DNA of 21,030 bases, taken from positions 1 to 21,030 of the forward strand of contig JAIPEV010000005.1 of NCBI GenBank assembly GCA_021736965.1. The letters are read 5' to 3'. The notes beneath the pieces were generated by a model. The model worked only from the letters and a program-made list of their open reading frames with translations, did not search any database and had not been told where the DNA came from. The position numbers and the translations under genes were made by a program. This DNA is from Halanaerobiales bacterium. Its GTDB lineage: Bacteria > Bacillota > Halanaerobiia > Halanaerobiales > M55B127. The first letter of the stretch is position 1. Each line of letters starts with the position of its first letter. This document shows positions 14,290 through 21,030 of the stretch, piece by piece.

Positions 14290-15693
14290 TTAGTGTAACC
14301 AAACAGGATAACCATCAAAACCTGATTCGCTAGTTAATTGAGTTCTAGCTTTAGTTTCTATATTGATCTTGTAAATATCGTAGTCACCATCTAGATCTGA
14401 TGCAAACAGTATCTCCTTACCATCAGGTGACCAAGAAGGTGTTCGTACATCACTTTCAATATCTGTAATTTTTTCAATATTTTCTCCATTACTATCCATT
14501 ATAAATAAATCTTTATTTTCATAGTTATTATTCTCATAAGAGATAAAGGCAATTTCATTTCCATCAGGTGACCAAGTAGGATCAATTTCTTCAGTATCTG
14601 GTCGGACTGTTAATCTTTGTACATCATCTCCATTTAAATCTGAATGGTATATTTCTAAAATATTATTTCTGTAGGATGAAAAAACTATTCTACTACCATC
14701 AGGTGACCAATCAGGAAACATATCAACTACATCATTTACAGTTAATCTTTTTATGATTGATCCATCTAAATTTCTCCTATAAATTTCTCCTTCAGTATCA
14801 TGTCTATAACTTTCAAAAGCAACTTGTAGACCATCAGGAGAAATTGTTGCAAATATTTCTCTTGTATTATTATTAGTTATTTTTTCTTTATTTGTACCAT
14901 TTGAATTTATTAAAAAGACTTCAAAGTCACCTTCTTGGGAGTCTTCATCACAGTAAACTATCTTTTCATTACCCGATGACCAGTCTGGTGCAATAGCTTC
15001 AAACATACCATATTCTGGATCATCATTTAAACTTACTATCTTTTCCACTTCGGTGGCTGAACTATCATTTATATTTACTTTATATATTCCTTTTCCATCT
15101 CTATAACTTAAAAATGCCATCTCTTGTTTAGCTAATGTAACTGTATAATCTGCAGTTTTTATATCACTTGCTTCTAAACCATTTTTATATGCTTTAGCCT
15201 TAATAACTGTAGTTCCTTCTGAAAGTGTTATTGGTAAAGTATACTCTGTTGAACTTTGATCAGGATCAGTACCATCAGTTGTATAATAAATTGTTGCTCC
15301 CTGAGTATCACAACTTATATTTACATCGATAATTTCGTTATATGTTCCTGGACTTGGCGAAAAATTTGGTTGATTTACTTTTCCAATTTCTGAAAAGACT
15401 GCATTTATATAGATATCGCTATCCATTATGATTGTAAATGGATTTGTGGTTTCATCTATACCACCAGACCATCTTATGAATTCCCAACCAGCTTCAGGTG
15501 TTGCTTCTAACTGTACCTCTGTATTTTTAGTGAAAACATGAGTGCCCTCAGCTGGGCTAACTTCTCCATTACCTTCTACTGCTATAGTTAAGTTATAATT
15601 TGTACTAACATCACCATTAGAATCACATCCACAGAGTCCAAATAAAGTTAATAACAATATTAAAAATAGCCCTATATATTTTTTGTAATACAA
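14290..15693 (-). CDS. Mosaic lipoprotein: InlB-type repeat, chitobiase-like domain and PD40 beta-propeller
   Basis: A 467-residue surface or periplasmic lipoprotein. The signal peptide ends at lipobox LCGC, with Cys23 probably lipidated (Cys21 possible). About 34-101 resembles the divergent InlB B-repeat (Flg_new_2), with GWEFIRWSGG and INAVF. About 108-187 resembles the chitobiase C-terminal-like domain (IYYTTDGTDPD, IKAKAYKNG). From about 190 to the end there are some six TolB/PD40-type propeller repeats, recognised by WSPDG followed by a short beta strand, four of them nearly perfect. The start is TTG at 15693, supported by a very strong GAGGAGGTGA ribosome site nine bases away. It stands alone, with a terminator downstream. 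Its partner is unknown; the propeller suggests binding of protein or polysaccharide rather than catalysis. Confidence 0.88.
   Translation of the reverse strand: MYYKKYIGLFLILLLTLFGLCGCDSNGDVSTNYNLTIAVEGNGEVSPAEGTHVFTKNTEVQLEATPEAGWEFIRWSGGIDETTNPFTIIMDSDIYINAVFSEIGKVNQPNFSPSPGTYNEIIDVNISCDTQGATIYYTTDGTDPDQSSTEYTLPITLSEGTTVIKAKAYKNGLEASDIKTADYTVTLAKQEMAFLSYRDGKGIYKVNINDSSATEVEKIVSLNDDPEYGMFEAIAPDWSSGNEKIVYCDEDSQEGDFEVFLINSNGTNKEKITNNNTREIFATISPDGLQVAFESYRHDTEGEIYRRNLDGSIIKRLTVNDVVDMFPDWSPDGSRIVFSSYRNNILEIYHSDLNGDDVQRLTVRPDTEEIDPTWSPDGNEIAFISYENNNYENKDLFIMDSNGENIEKITDIESDVRTPSWSPDGKEILFASDLDGDYDIYKINIETKARTQLTSESGFDGYPVWLH
14419..14840 (-). repeat. Intragenic repeats encoding the SPDG propeller motif
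   Basis: The 14-base plus-strand string CCATCAGGTGACCA recurs at about 14420, 14571 and 14696, and a diverged copy (CCATCAGGAGA) lies near 14831. The spacing of about 125-150 bases equals one propeller blade. They encode TWSPDG-type turns on the minus strand and mark recent duplication or homogenisation of blades, not a mobile repeat. Confidence 0.7.
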
Positions 15694-15720
15694 AATATTA
15701 CTTCACCTCCTCTCTATAAA

Positions 15721-16056
15721 TTTAACCTTTTAAAAATATTTTTAAAAAATTATTGTAATTGATAAATATAGATTAGAAGTGGGTAAAAAATAATATTATA
15801 TTTTTTTAAATAGATTTTTTGTATTAAATAACAATATTTGAAGTATTAAGTGAAAGGTATAGATAAGGTATACCGAGGGTTTTGAAGAATGGAAATAATC
15901 TATCTTAAATATAAGATATTGAGGATATAAAACTTGTATTTATTAACTTATTGAAAAAGTATAAAAATCCTTCATATTAATATAAAAAATCTATATAAGT
16001 ATAGAGCTTCTTTCAATTAAAAATCAGTGGATTTATAGTTAATAATTTGTCTGCTT
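15721..16056. other. AT-rich intergenic region between permease and lipoprotein genes
   Basis: No gene seen. It holds a probable weak terminator (15984-16005), a seven-base perfect hairpin (15901-15907 / 15912-15918), and two direct copies of AAGGTATA 11 bases apart (15864-15871 and 15875-15882), the second forming the palindrome GGTATACC. The promoter of the lipoprotein gene must lie here, but I cannot place it. Confidence 0.5.
15984..16005 (-). terminator. Possible weak terminator after the nucleoside-type ABC operon
   Basis: A six-base AT-rich stem (15990-15995 with 16000-16005) and four-base loop are followed on the minus strand by six U (15984-15989). The stem is short and lacks G-C strength, so termination may be partial. 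It is about 50 bases after the last permease stop. Confidence 0.4.
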
Positions 16057-16971
16057 TTACTCTCTAGTATATTCCTTTCCTAAGCTAGCAGGAAATTCAA
16101 CTTTCTTTCTAAATAACCACATAATTATTAATACCGAAATAAATGGTAACATCAGTAAGAACTGATAAGGAAATAATGATGATCCAAGCTGCTGTTGGAA
16201 TGAAATAACTTCAATAGCTGCAAAAATTAAAGCTCCTAAAAAGGCTCTTTCAGGTCTCCAACTAGCAAATATAGCAATTGCGATTGCCATAAAACCTCTA
16301 CCATTTGAAATATTTGTCGTATATGTTCCAGTAACTGCTAAAGTTAAATAAGCACCTGCCAACCCGATTAACATACTACCAATAATCGTTGCTATATATC
16401 TTCTTAATTTAACATTGATGCCTACTACATCAGCAGCTAGAGGATCTTCACCAATAGCTCTTGTTTCAAGTCCAATCCTTGTGTGATAAAAGATATAATA
16501 TGTAATAATTACTGCAAAATAAGTAAAATAAACAATAACATCCTGATTAAAAAATGCAGAGATAATAGGTATTTTAGAAATTATCGGTAGTTTTATTACA
16601 GGTACTCTTGGTGCCTCGGGAGCAAACAACTGAATTCCAATTAGACTTTTATATAACAGATCGGAAAGACCAGTACCTAGTATTATTAACGTAATTCCTA
16701 AAATAAACTGATTAATCTTAAGAGATTGGTGAATATAAATCAAAATGAAACCAAAGATTGCTCCTACTAAAGCTCCTATAAAAAATCCCATAACCCAGCT
16801 ACCTGTCTGATAAGCAGCAATAAATCCAGCCGATGCTGAAGCCAACATAATACCTTCTCCTGATATATTAAAAACTCCAGTACGACCTCCAATTATAATA
16901 CCCAGACTGGCCAAGGTATAGATACTTGTATATGAAACTATCTGGGTTAAGACTTTAGTAAAAAGATCCAT
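16057..16971 (-). CDS. Nucleoside-type ABC transporter permease (YufQ/NupC-like)
   Basis: Second membrane subunit of a BMP/nucleoside-type importer (BPD_transp_2 family), 304 residues with about eight hydrophobic segments. Diagnostic stretches are IIIGGRTGVFNISGEGIML near the N terminus, the EDPLAADVVGINV block (ATPase contact) and the GRGFMAIAIAIFASWRP loop. The start at 16971 has an AAAGGAAG ribosome site. It follows its partner permease by 53 bases. Homologues in B. subtilis (YufQ) and Streptococcus (NupC) import nucleosides; guanosine, inosine or other nucleosides are possible, and sequence does not settle which. Confidence 0.9.
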   Translation of the reverse strand: MDLFTKVLTQIVSYTSIYTLASLGIIIGGRTGVFNISGEGIMLASASAGFIAAYQTGSWVMGFFIGALVGAIFGFILIYIHQSLKINQFILGITLIILGTGLSDLLYKSLIGIQLFAPEAPRVPVIKLPIISKIPIISAFFNQDVIVYFTYFAVIITYYIFYHTRIGLETRAIGEDPLAADVVGINVKLRRYIATIIGSMLIGLAGAYLTLAVTGTYTTNISNGRGFMAIAIAIFASWRPERAFLGALIFAAIEVISFQQQLGSSLFPYQFLLMLPFISVLIIMWLFRKKVEFPASLGKEYTRE

Positions 16972-17024
16972 AATGATTCTTCCTTTCTAATTTAAATAGA
17001 TTAAAATTATTCATATACTTTACT

Positions 17025-18080
17025 TTACTCTCTAAATATTACGATTAATAAGACAATAATAGCTTGAGTTAAAAAGACAACTTCTACCGGTACCTGTAAA
17101 GTCCTCTGCATCGCATCAGCCCCAACTAATAGTATTGAAATAAAAAAAGCAGATACTGGAACTCCTAACAGATTACCCTGACAAAGTAAAGCAGTTAAAA
17201 CACCAAATATTCCATACTGAGCACCACTTGTTAGTGCAAATCCTTCGATCAATCTCAAGTGTACTCCCATTACCTCAATTCCTCCACCAAGACCAGCCAT
17301 TGCACCACCCAACATAAAGGTAACCATCAATGTATTTTTCATTTTTATACCATATACAGATGAAGCAGTAGGATTTAAGCCAGTCGCTTTGATCTCATAA
17401 CCCAAGACGGTTTTATTCATTAAAAAGTAAATGACAAATATTGATATAATAACGATAATTATTCCAAAATGAATCTGATTAAATAATTTAGGCAAGATGG
17501 CTGCTTCTGGTATTTTTTTTGTCATAGGATGTCCTGAAAAGGGCTCCTTCCAGGGAGCCGTTGTCGCTATAAAATTAACAAAATATAGGGCAATAAAGTT
17601 TAACATAATCGTAGAAATTATTGGGTTGATATTATAATAAGCTTTTAGAGCACCTGCAATCAAGGCCAAAAAAGCTCCAGCAAATAAGGCAACTAAAATT
17701 AATACAAAAATCAAAATCAGTGATGATAAGTTATATTTTGCTAAAGCAATCCCTACAATTGCAGTCATTGTTGCACCAAAGAGCATTTGACCTAAACCAC
17801 CAATATTAAAAAACTTGATCTTAAAGGGAACTGCAAAGGCATATGTGGCAAAAGTCAGTGGAATAAACTTAATTAAAGTTTCTATAAAACCTCTCCTTGA
17901 ATAAAAAGTGGTAAATAACATGGTTTGATATGCATTAAAAATATTATATCCTAAAAGTCCAATAATGATCCCTGAGATAAAAAACGCTATAAATAATGCT
18001 AAGAGATAGGGCTTTAACTGGTCAATTATCTTTTGCCAAAGAGTTCTTTTTTGTTTAATATCTTCTGTACTTTTAGTCAT
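17025..18080 (-). CDS. Nucleoside-type ABC transporter permease (YufP/NupB-like)
   Basis: First membrane subunit of the same importer, 351 residues from ATG 18080. A cytoplasmic N terminus of about 20 residues precedes some eight to ten hydrophobic segments. Family blocks include FKIKFFNIGGLGQMLFGA, YNINPIISTIMLNFIALY and GYEIKATGLNPTASSVYGI (ATPase contact). I place the start at 18080 (GGTGG ribosome site) rather than at TTG 18095. It begins four bases after the ATPase stop, so translation is probably coupled. Confidence 0.9.
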   Translation of the reverse strand: MTKSTEDIKQKRTLWQKIIDQLKPYLLALFIAFFISGIIIGLLGYNIFNAYQTMLFTTFYSRRGFIETLIKFIPLTFATYAFAVPFKIKFFNIGGLGQMLFGATMTAIVGIALAKYNLSSLILIFVLILVALFAGAFLALIAGALKAYYNINPIISTIMLNFIALYFVNFIATTAPWKEPFSGHPMTKKIPEAAILPKLFNQIHFGIIIVIISIFVIYFLMNKTVLGYEIKATGLNPTASSVYGIKMKNTLMVTFMLGGAMAGLGGGIEVMGVHLRLIEGFALTSGAQYGIFGVLTALLCQGNLLGVPVSAFFISILLVGADAMQRTLQVPVEVVFLTQAIIVLLIVIFRE

Positions 18081-18084
18081 TAGA

Positions 18085-19623
18085 TTAACCACCAATCATC
18101 TTAGAACCTATTTTATGCTTATTAAACTGCTCTCTAGTGTATATTTCTACTAATCTACCTTCATAAATAACACCTATCCGGTCACTAATTTCTATTAGTT
18201 CATCCAGATCCTCATTTAGATAAAGAATAGCTGTCTTTTTTGATCTTAGTTCAATTATTTTTTCAAATATAAACTTTACAGAAGAAATATCTAAACCAGC
18301 TGTAGGGCTGTGAGTAACCAACAGATCAAGATCATTCAATAAAGCTCTTCCAATAACTACTCTTTGAATATTTCCTCCAGATAACTTCTCTATTTCTTTA
18401 TTTTCATCTGGGGTTTTAACCTGATAATGATCTATGGTCTCTTTTGCAGCTTCTTTTACCTTATCCCATCTTAGTATATTACTTTTTTGAAAACGACTTT
18501 CTCTTTGATGACCAAGTAAAATATTATCCTTAATATCCCCTTGACCTAAAATTGACTCTCTTTTTCTATCTTCAGGTATATAAAAAACCCTAAGATCAAA
18601 AATTTCAACTGTTGAGAGCCCGTTTAAAACTTTATCTTTAAGTTTTATCTTCCCTTTTACAATATTATCTGGTTTGATAATTACCTCTGCTAACTCTTTT
18701 TGTCCATTTCCAGAGATGCCTGCAATTCCAAATATTTCTCCCCCATAGATCTCCATATTTAAATCAACTAAGTTTATTTTATCTTTTTTATTTGATTTGG
18801 TTGTAAGTTCCTCTATACTCAAAACCGGCTCTTTTGTTTTATTTGTTTTGGGTAGTTCAATAAGTGGAATCGCACTTGCATTGATATCAATCTTTTGATC
18901 TTTAAACATAAGATTTACTAAGTCTTCTTTATTGGCATTTTTTGTGTTCAGAGTTCCCTGTATTATCCCATCTGTTAAAACAGTTGCCCGATCACAAGCC
19001 TGTAATACCTCTTTTATCTTGTGAGTAATAAAAATAATAGTTAAGCCATCTGATACCATCTTTTTTAACGAGCTTAAAAGCTGTTTGAACTCTTCTTCTA
19101 TTAAAGCAGTAGTTGGTTCATCCAAGATTAAAATACTTGAATTTCGATAGATAGCTCGAACTATCTCTATTTTCTTTTTTAGACCAGCTGATAGATTTTT
19201 AACCTTTATATCAAGCGGAAACTTTAAACCAAATTCTTCTTGTAGTTTTAATATTTCTTTCTTCTCCTCTTTAAAGTTCAAGTTCAGTTTGCTTCTTTGC
19301 ATACCTAAAACTAAATTTTCGACTGCTGTAAACTCAGAAACTAATGTTGCACTTTGATGAATCATTGCAATACCATTTTTTATCGAATCAAGGGGGGAGT
19401 TAATCTCAATTACTTTTTCTCTTAATATTATCTGACCCTGATCTTTATTATACAACCCATATAATATATTCATTAATGTAGATTTACCAGCACCATTTTC
19501 ACCTAACAAACCATGGATTTCTCCTTTAGTTAATTCAAAGTTTACATCTTTAAGAGCCTGAACAGTACCAAATCTCTTGTTGATATTTTTTAGCTCTAAA
19601 ATTTTAGTTTTAGTACTCATCAT
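18085..19623 (-). CDS. Nucleoside-type ABC transporter ATPase with two nucleotide-binding domains (YufO/NupA-like)
   Basis: Cytoplasmic ATPase of the importer, 512 residues with two fused NBDs, as in the sugar/nucleoside (CUT2-like) class. NBD1 (about 8-240) has Walker A GENGAGKST and Walker B ILILDEPTTAL, but an unusual signature NLSAGLKKKIEI where relatives have LSVGxQQRVEI. NBD2 (about 265-505) has the expected degenerate Walker A GISGNGQKE, an intact LSGGNIQRVVIGRALL signature, and a Walker B without the catalytic Glu (THSPTAGLD). This asymmetry is normal in the family. Two adjacent ATGs (19623, 19620) are both usable. It follows the threonine aldolase by 41 bases. No BMP-type binding protein gene is nearby. 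Confidence 0.92.
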   Translation of the reverse strand: MMSTKTKILELKNINKRFGTVQALKDVNFELTKGEIHGLLGENGAGKSTLMNILYGLYNKDQGQIILREKVIEINSPLDSIKNGIAMIHQSATLVSEFTAVENLVLGMQRSKLNLNFKEEKKEILKLQEEFGLKFPLDIKVKNLSAGLKKKIEIVRAIYRNSSILILDEPTTALIEEEFKQLLSSLKKMVSDGLTIIFITHKIKEVLQACDRATVLTDGIIQGTLNTKNANKEDLVNLMFKDQKIDINASAIPLIELPKTNKTKEPVLSIEELTTKSNKKDKINLVDLNMEIYGGEIFGIAGISGNGQKELAEVIIKPDNIVKGKIKLKDKVLNGLSTVEIFDLRVFYIPEDRKRESILGQGDIKDNILLGHQRESRFQKSNILRWDKVKEAAKETIDHYQVKTPDENKEIEKLSGGNIQRVVIGRALLNDLDLLVTHSPTAGLDISSVKFIFEKIIELRSKKTAILYLNEDLDELIEISDRIGVIYEGRLVEIYTREQFNKHKIGSKMIGG

Positions 19624-19664
19624 AAACCACTCTCTCTTTTACTCTCAAGAAAAAATGTAGATTA

Positions 19665-20690
19665 TTATCTTAGATGTTTATTAAATATTTCTACTGCCTC
19701 TAATATATCCTTCCTTGTTAGATCTAAGTGAGTAACTGCTCTTAGCTTATCGTGTAATACGCTCACTCTTAATCCATCTTTTAATAAAGCTTCTGCTAGC
19801 TCTTTAGAATCTTTATTTTTAACCTTAAATATGACAATATTACTCTCAACCTTTTCAAGATTTATTTCTACTGTGGGAATATTAGCTAAGCCTTCTGCTA
19901 AGATTTTAGCATTTTGATTGTCTTCTTTTAGACGTTCTAAATTGTTCTCAAGAGCATAGATTCCTCCAGCTGCAATAATACCGGCCTGTCTCATTGCACC
20001 ACCTAAGCGCTGTTTCCAGTACCTAGCCTTATTTATAAACTGACTGGAACCTGCTAGAACTGAACCAACAGGTGCCCCTAAGCCTTTACTTAAATCAAAC
20101 CAGATTGAATCAAAGTTTTTAGCATACTCACTTGCCTTAATATTAGTTTTCGCTACTGCATTAAAAAGTCTTGCCCCATCCATATGGGTTTTTAGTCCTA
20201 ATTGATGAGCTCTTTTAGTAAGTTTATTAATTAACTCAATCGGCCAGATAGTACCTCCACCTAAATTAGAAGTCTGTTCAATAGATAAAAGCTTAGTTTG
20301 AGGATCATGATAATCTTTTGTTCTTACAGCTTCTTCAAACTGTTTAACTGAAAAGATTCCATGAGTTCCTGACAACCTATTTATAGATGCACCACTAATT
20401 ACTGCAGTTGCTCCTCCCTCATAATGAATAGGATGAGCTGTATGATCCATGATGATTTCATCACCTGGATTGCAGTGAACCGCAAATGAAATCTGATTTG
20501 CCATTAGACCTGAAGGAAGATAGATCGCTTCTTCTTTATCTAATATTTGAGCTGCCATCTTGGTAAGTCTATTCACACTAGGATCTTCCATTAACTGTTC
20601 ATCACCAACTTCAGCTTCAGCCATCATCTTCCTCATTTCAGATGATGGCCTTGTTCCTGTGTCACTAAAAAGATCAATTTTAATTTTCAT
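19665..20690 (-). CDS. ltaE: Low-specificity L-threonine aldolase
   Basis: A PLP enzyme splitting L-threonine or L-allo-threonine to glycine and acetaldehyde. The 341 residues match the family throughout: SDTGTRPSSEMR at the start, EDPSVNRL, MDHTAHPIHYEGG with His83 (the ring-stacking His), HMDGARLFN with Asp171 (pyridine-nitrogen contact), the PLP lysine Lys202 in DLSKGLGAPVGS, and QRLGGAMRQAG. The start at 20690 has a good GAGGTGA ribosome site. It lies 12 bases after azlD and 41 before the ABC ATPase, apparently in one operon. The combination suggests amino-acid turnover, but no shared pathway with the importer is evident. Confidence 0.95.
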   Translation of the reverse strand: MKIKIDLFSDTGTRPSSEMRKMMAEAEVGDEQLMEDPSVNRLTKMAAQILDKEEAIYLPSGLMANQISFAVHCNPGDEIIMDHTAHPIHYEGGATAVISGASINRLSGTHGIFSVKQFEEAVRTKDYHDPQTKLLSIEQTSNLGGGTIWPIELINKLTKRAHQLGLKTHMDGARLFNAVAKTNIKASEYAKNFDSIWFDLSKGLGAPVGSVLAGSSQFINKARYWKQRLGGAMRQAGIIAAGGIYALENNLERLKEDNQNAKILAEGLANIPTVEINLEKVESNIVIFKVKNKDSKELAEALLKDGLRVSVLHDKLRAVTHLDLTRKDILEAVEIFNKHLR

Positions 20691-20702
20691 TTTTTCACCT
20701 CA

Positions 20703-21020
20703 TTATATAATTGTAAAAAGATATAAAAATGCTAGACCAGAAAAGACTGTAATAAAGATGCTCCTGCTTAGATAAGCTGTAATAAATGTTGGTATTGCAG
20801 CTAATAAAAAGGTATTATTAAAAGATAAATCAATTCTACCTCCCGTAATAAATAATGCAGGGGCAAGTAATGAAGCTAAGATAGCTGGCCCAACATACTT
20901 TAATACCCTTATAACATAATCCGGGATCTTGATCTTAGATAAAAGGATTAAAGGTAATACACGGGGTAGGTATGTAACTAACATCATAGCTAAAATCAAA
21001 ACAATATACTTATAATGCAT
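20703..21020 (-). CDS. azlD: AzlD-family branched-chain amino acid transport subunit
   Basis: A small membrane protein (105 residues, about four hydrophobic helices) that works with AzlC in export of branched-chain amino acids or analogues. The MMLVTYLPRVLPLILL opening and KYVGPAILASLLAPALF segment are diagnostic. An in-frame stop precedes the ATG at 21020, so the start is firm, though its ribosome site is poor (AGAAA); translation is probably coupled to the upstream gene. In the other frame the last bases of the window read I-V-E-N-A-L-stop, overlapping this start by 11 bases, just as azlC commonly overlaps azlD. Confidence 0.9.
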   Translation of the reverse strand: MHYKYIVLILAMMLVTYLPRVLPLILLSKIKIPDYVIRVLKYVGPAILASLLAPALFITGGRIDLSFNNTFLLAAIPTFITAYLSRSIFITVFSGLAFLYLFTII

Positions 21021-21030
21021 TTTCTACGAT
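21010..21030 (-). CDS. Possible 3' end of an upstream gene (azlC expected)
   Basis: Six codons followed by TAA (21012-21010) overlap the azlD start in another frame. Too short to identify by sequence; azlC is proposed only because it normally precedes and overlaps azlD. Confidence 0.25.
   Translation of the reverse strand: MVENAL

Noticed and set aside
14419..14840. Repeated CCATCAGGTGACCA as a possible CRISPR or mobile repeat
   Set aside because: Copies are short, in frame, and spaced as propeller blades encoding SPDG; they belong to the protein.
18085..19623. Missing Walker B glutamate and degenerate Walker A in NBD2 as a sign of inactivation
   Set aside because: This asymmetry is normal in sugar/nucleoside-type double ATPases.

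Overview
This is an AT-rich window (about one-third G+C by eye). Every protein gene I can support lies on the minus strand, so transcription runs from high to low coordinates. Codon use, strong GGAGG-type ribosome sites, U-tailed terminators and gene families fit a low-GC Firmicute. An oligopeptide-type binding protein with a plain signal peptide and no lipobox would suit a diderm lineage such as Halanaerobiales; that placement is inference, not proof. I see no tRNA, rRNA, CRISPR array, insertion sequence or phage gene.

In transcription order: (1) 21030-16057, apparent operon: an azlC-like 3' end (inferred), azlD, threonine aldolase, a double-NBD nucleoside/BMP-type ABC ATPase and its two permeases. 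No binding protein is present. (2) 15693-14290: a monocistronic mosaic lipoprotein (InlB-type repeat, chitobiase-like domain, PD40 propeller) with its own terminator. (3) 14289-13589: about 700 bases with one doubtful 63-codon frame and a leader inverted repeat. (4) 13588-9047: binding protein, cytoplasmic C45-family N-terminal-nucleophile acylase, dppB-like and dppC-like permeases, then a strong terminator. No partner ATPases are present. (5) 8852-5014: ABC-2 exporter ATPase and permease, tightly joined to psuG and a PfkB kinase (probable psuK), which together degrade pseudouridine to uracil and ribose 5-phosphate. (6) 4889-4236: orphan phoU with a terminator. (7) 4168-2774: hydantoinase/dihydropyrimidinase family enzyme. 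(8) 2725-2586: a promoter and terminator about 70-90 bases apart with no gene between them, a candidate small RNA or attenuated leader. (9) 2496-112: a Lon-family protease (AAA_32 plus S16) with its own promoter, followed by the start of an unidentified gene leaving the window.

The functional themes are salvage and uptake: pseudouridine breakdown, a nucleoside-type importer, a pyrimidine-ring-opening type enzyme, and a peptide-type importer that carries its own amide-cleaving enzyme. The most unusual items are the acylase-containing importer cassette with its GC hairpin and three-codon coupling frame before dppB, and the promoter-terminator pair upstream of lon. Several genes have likely starts inside the longest open frame. 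I have given the start chosen by ribosome-site spacing or by an overlapping terminator.
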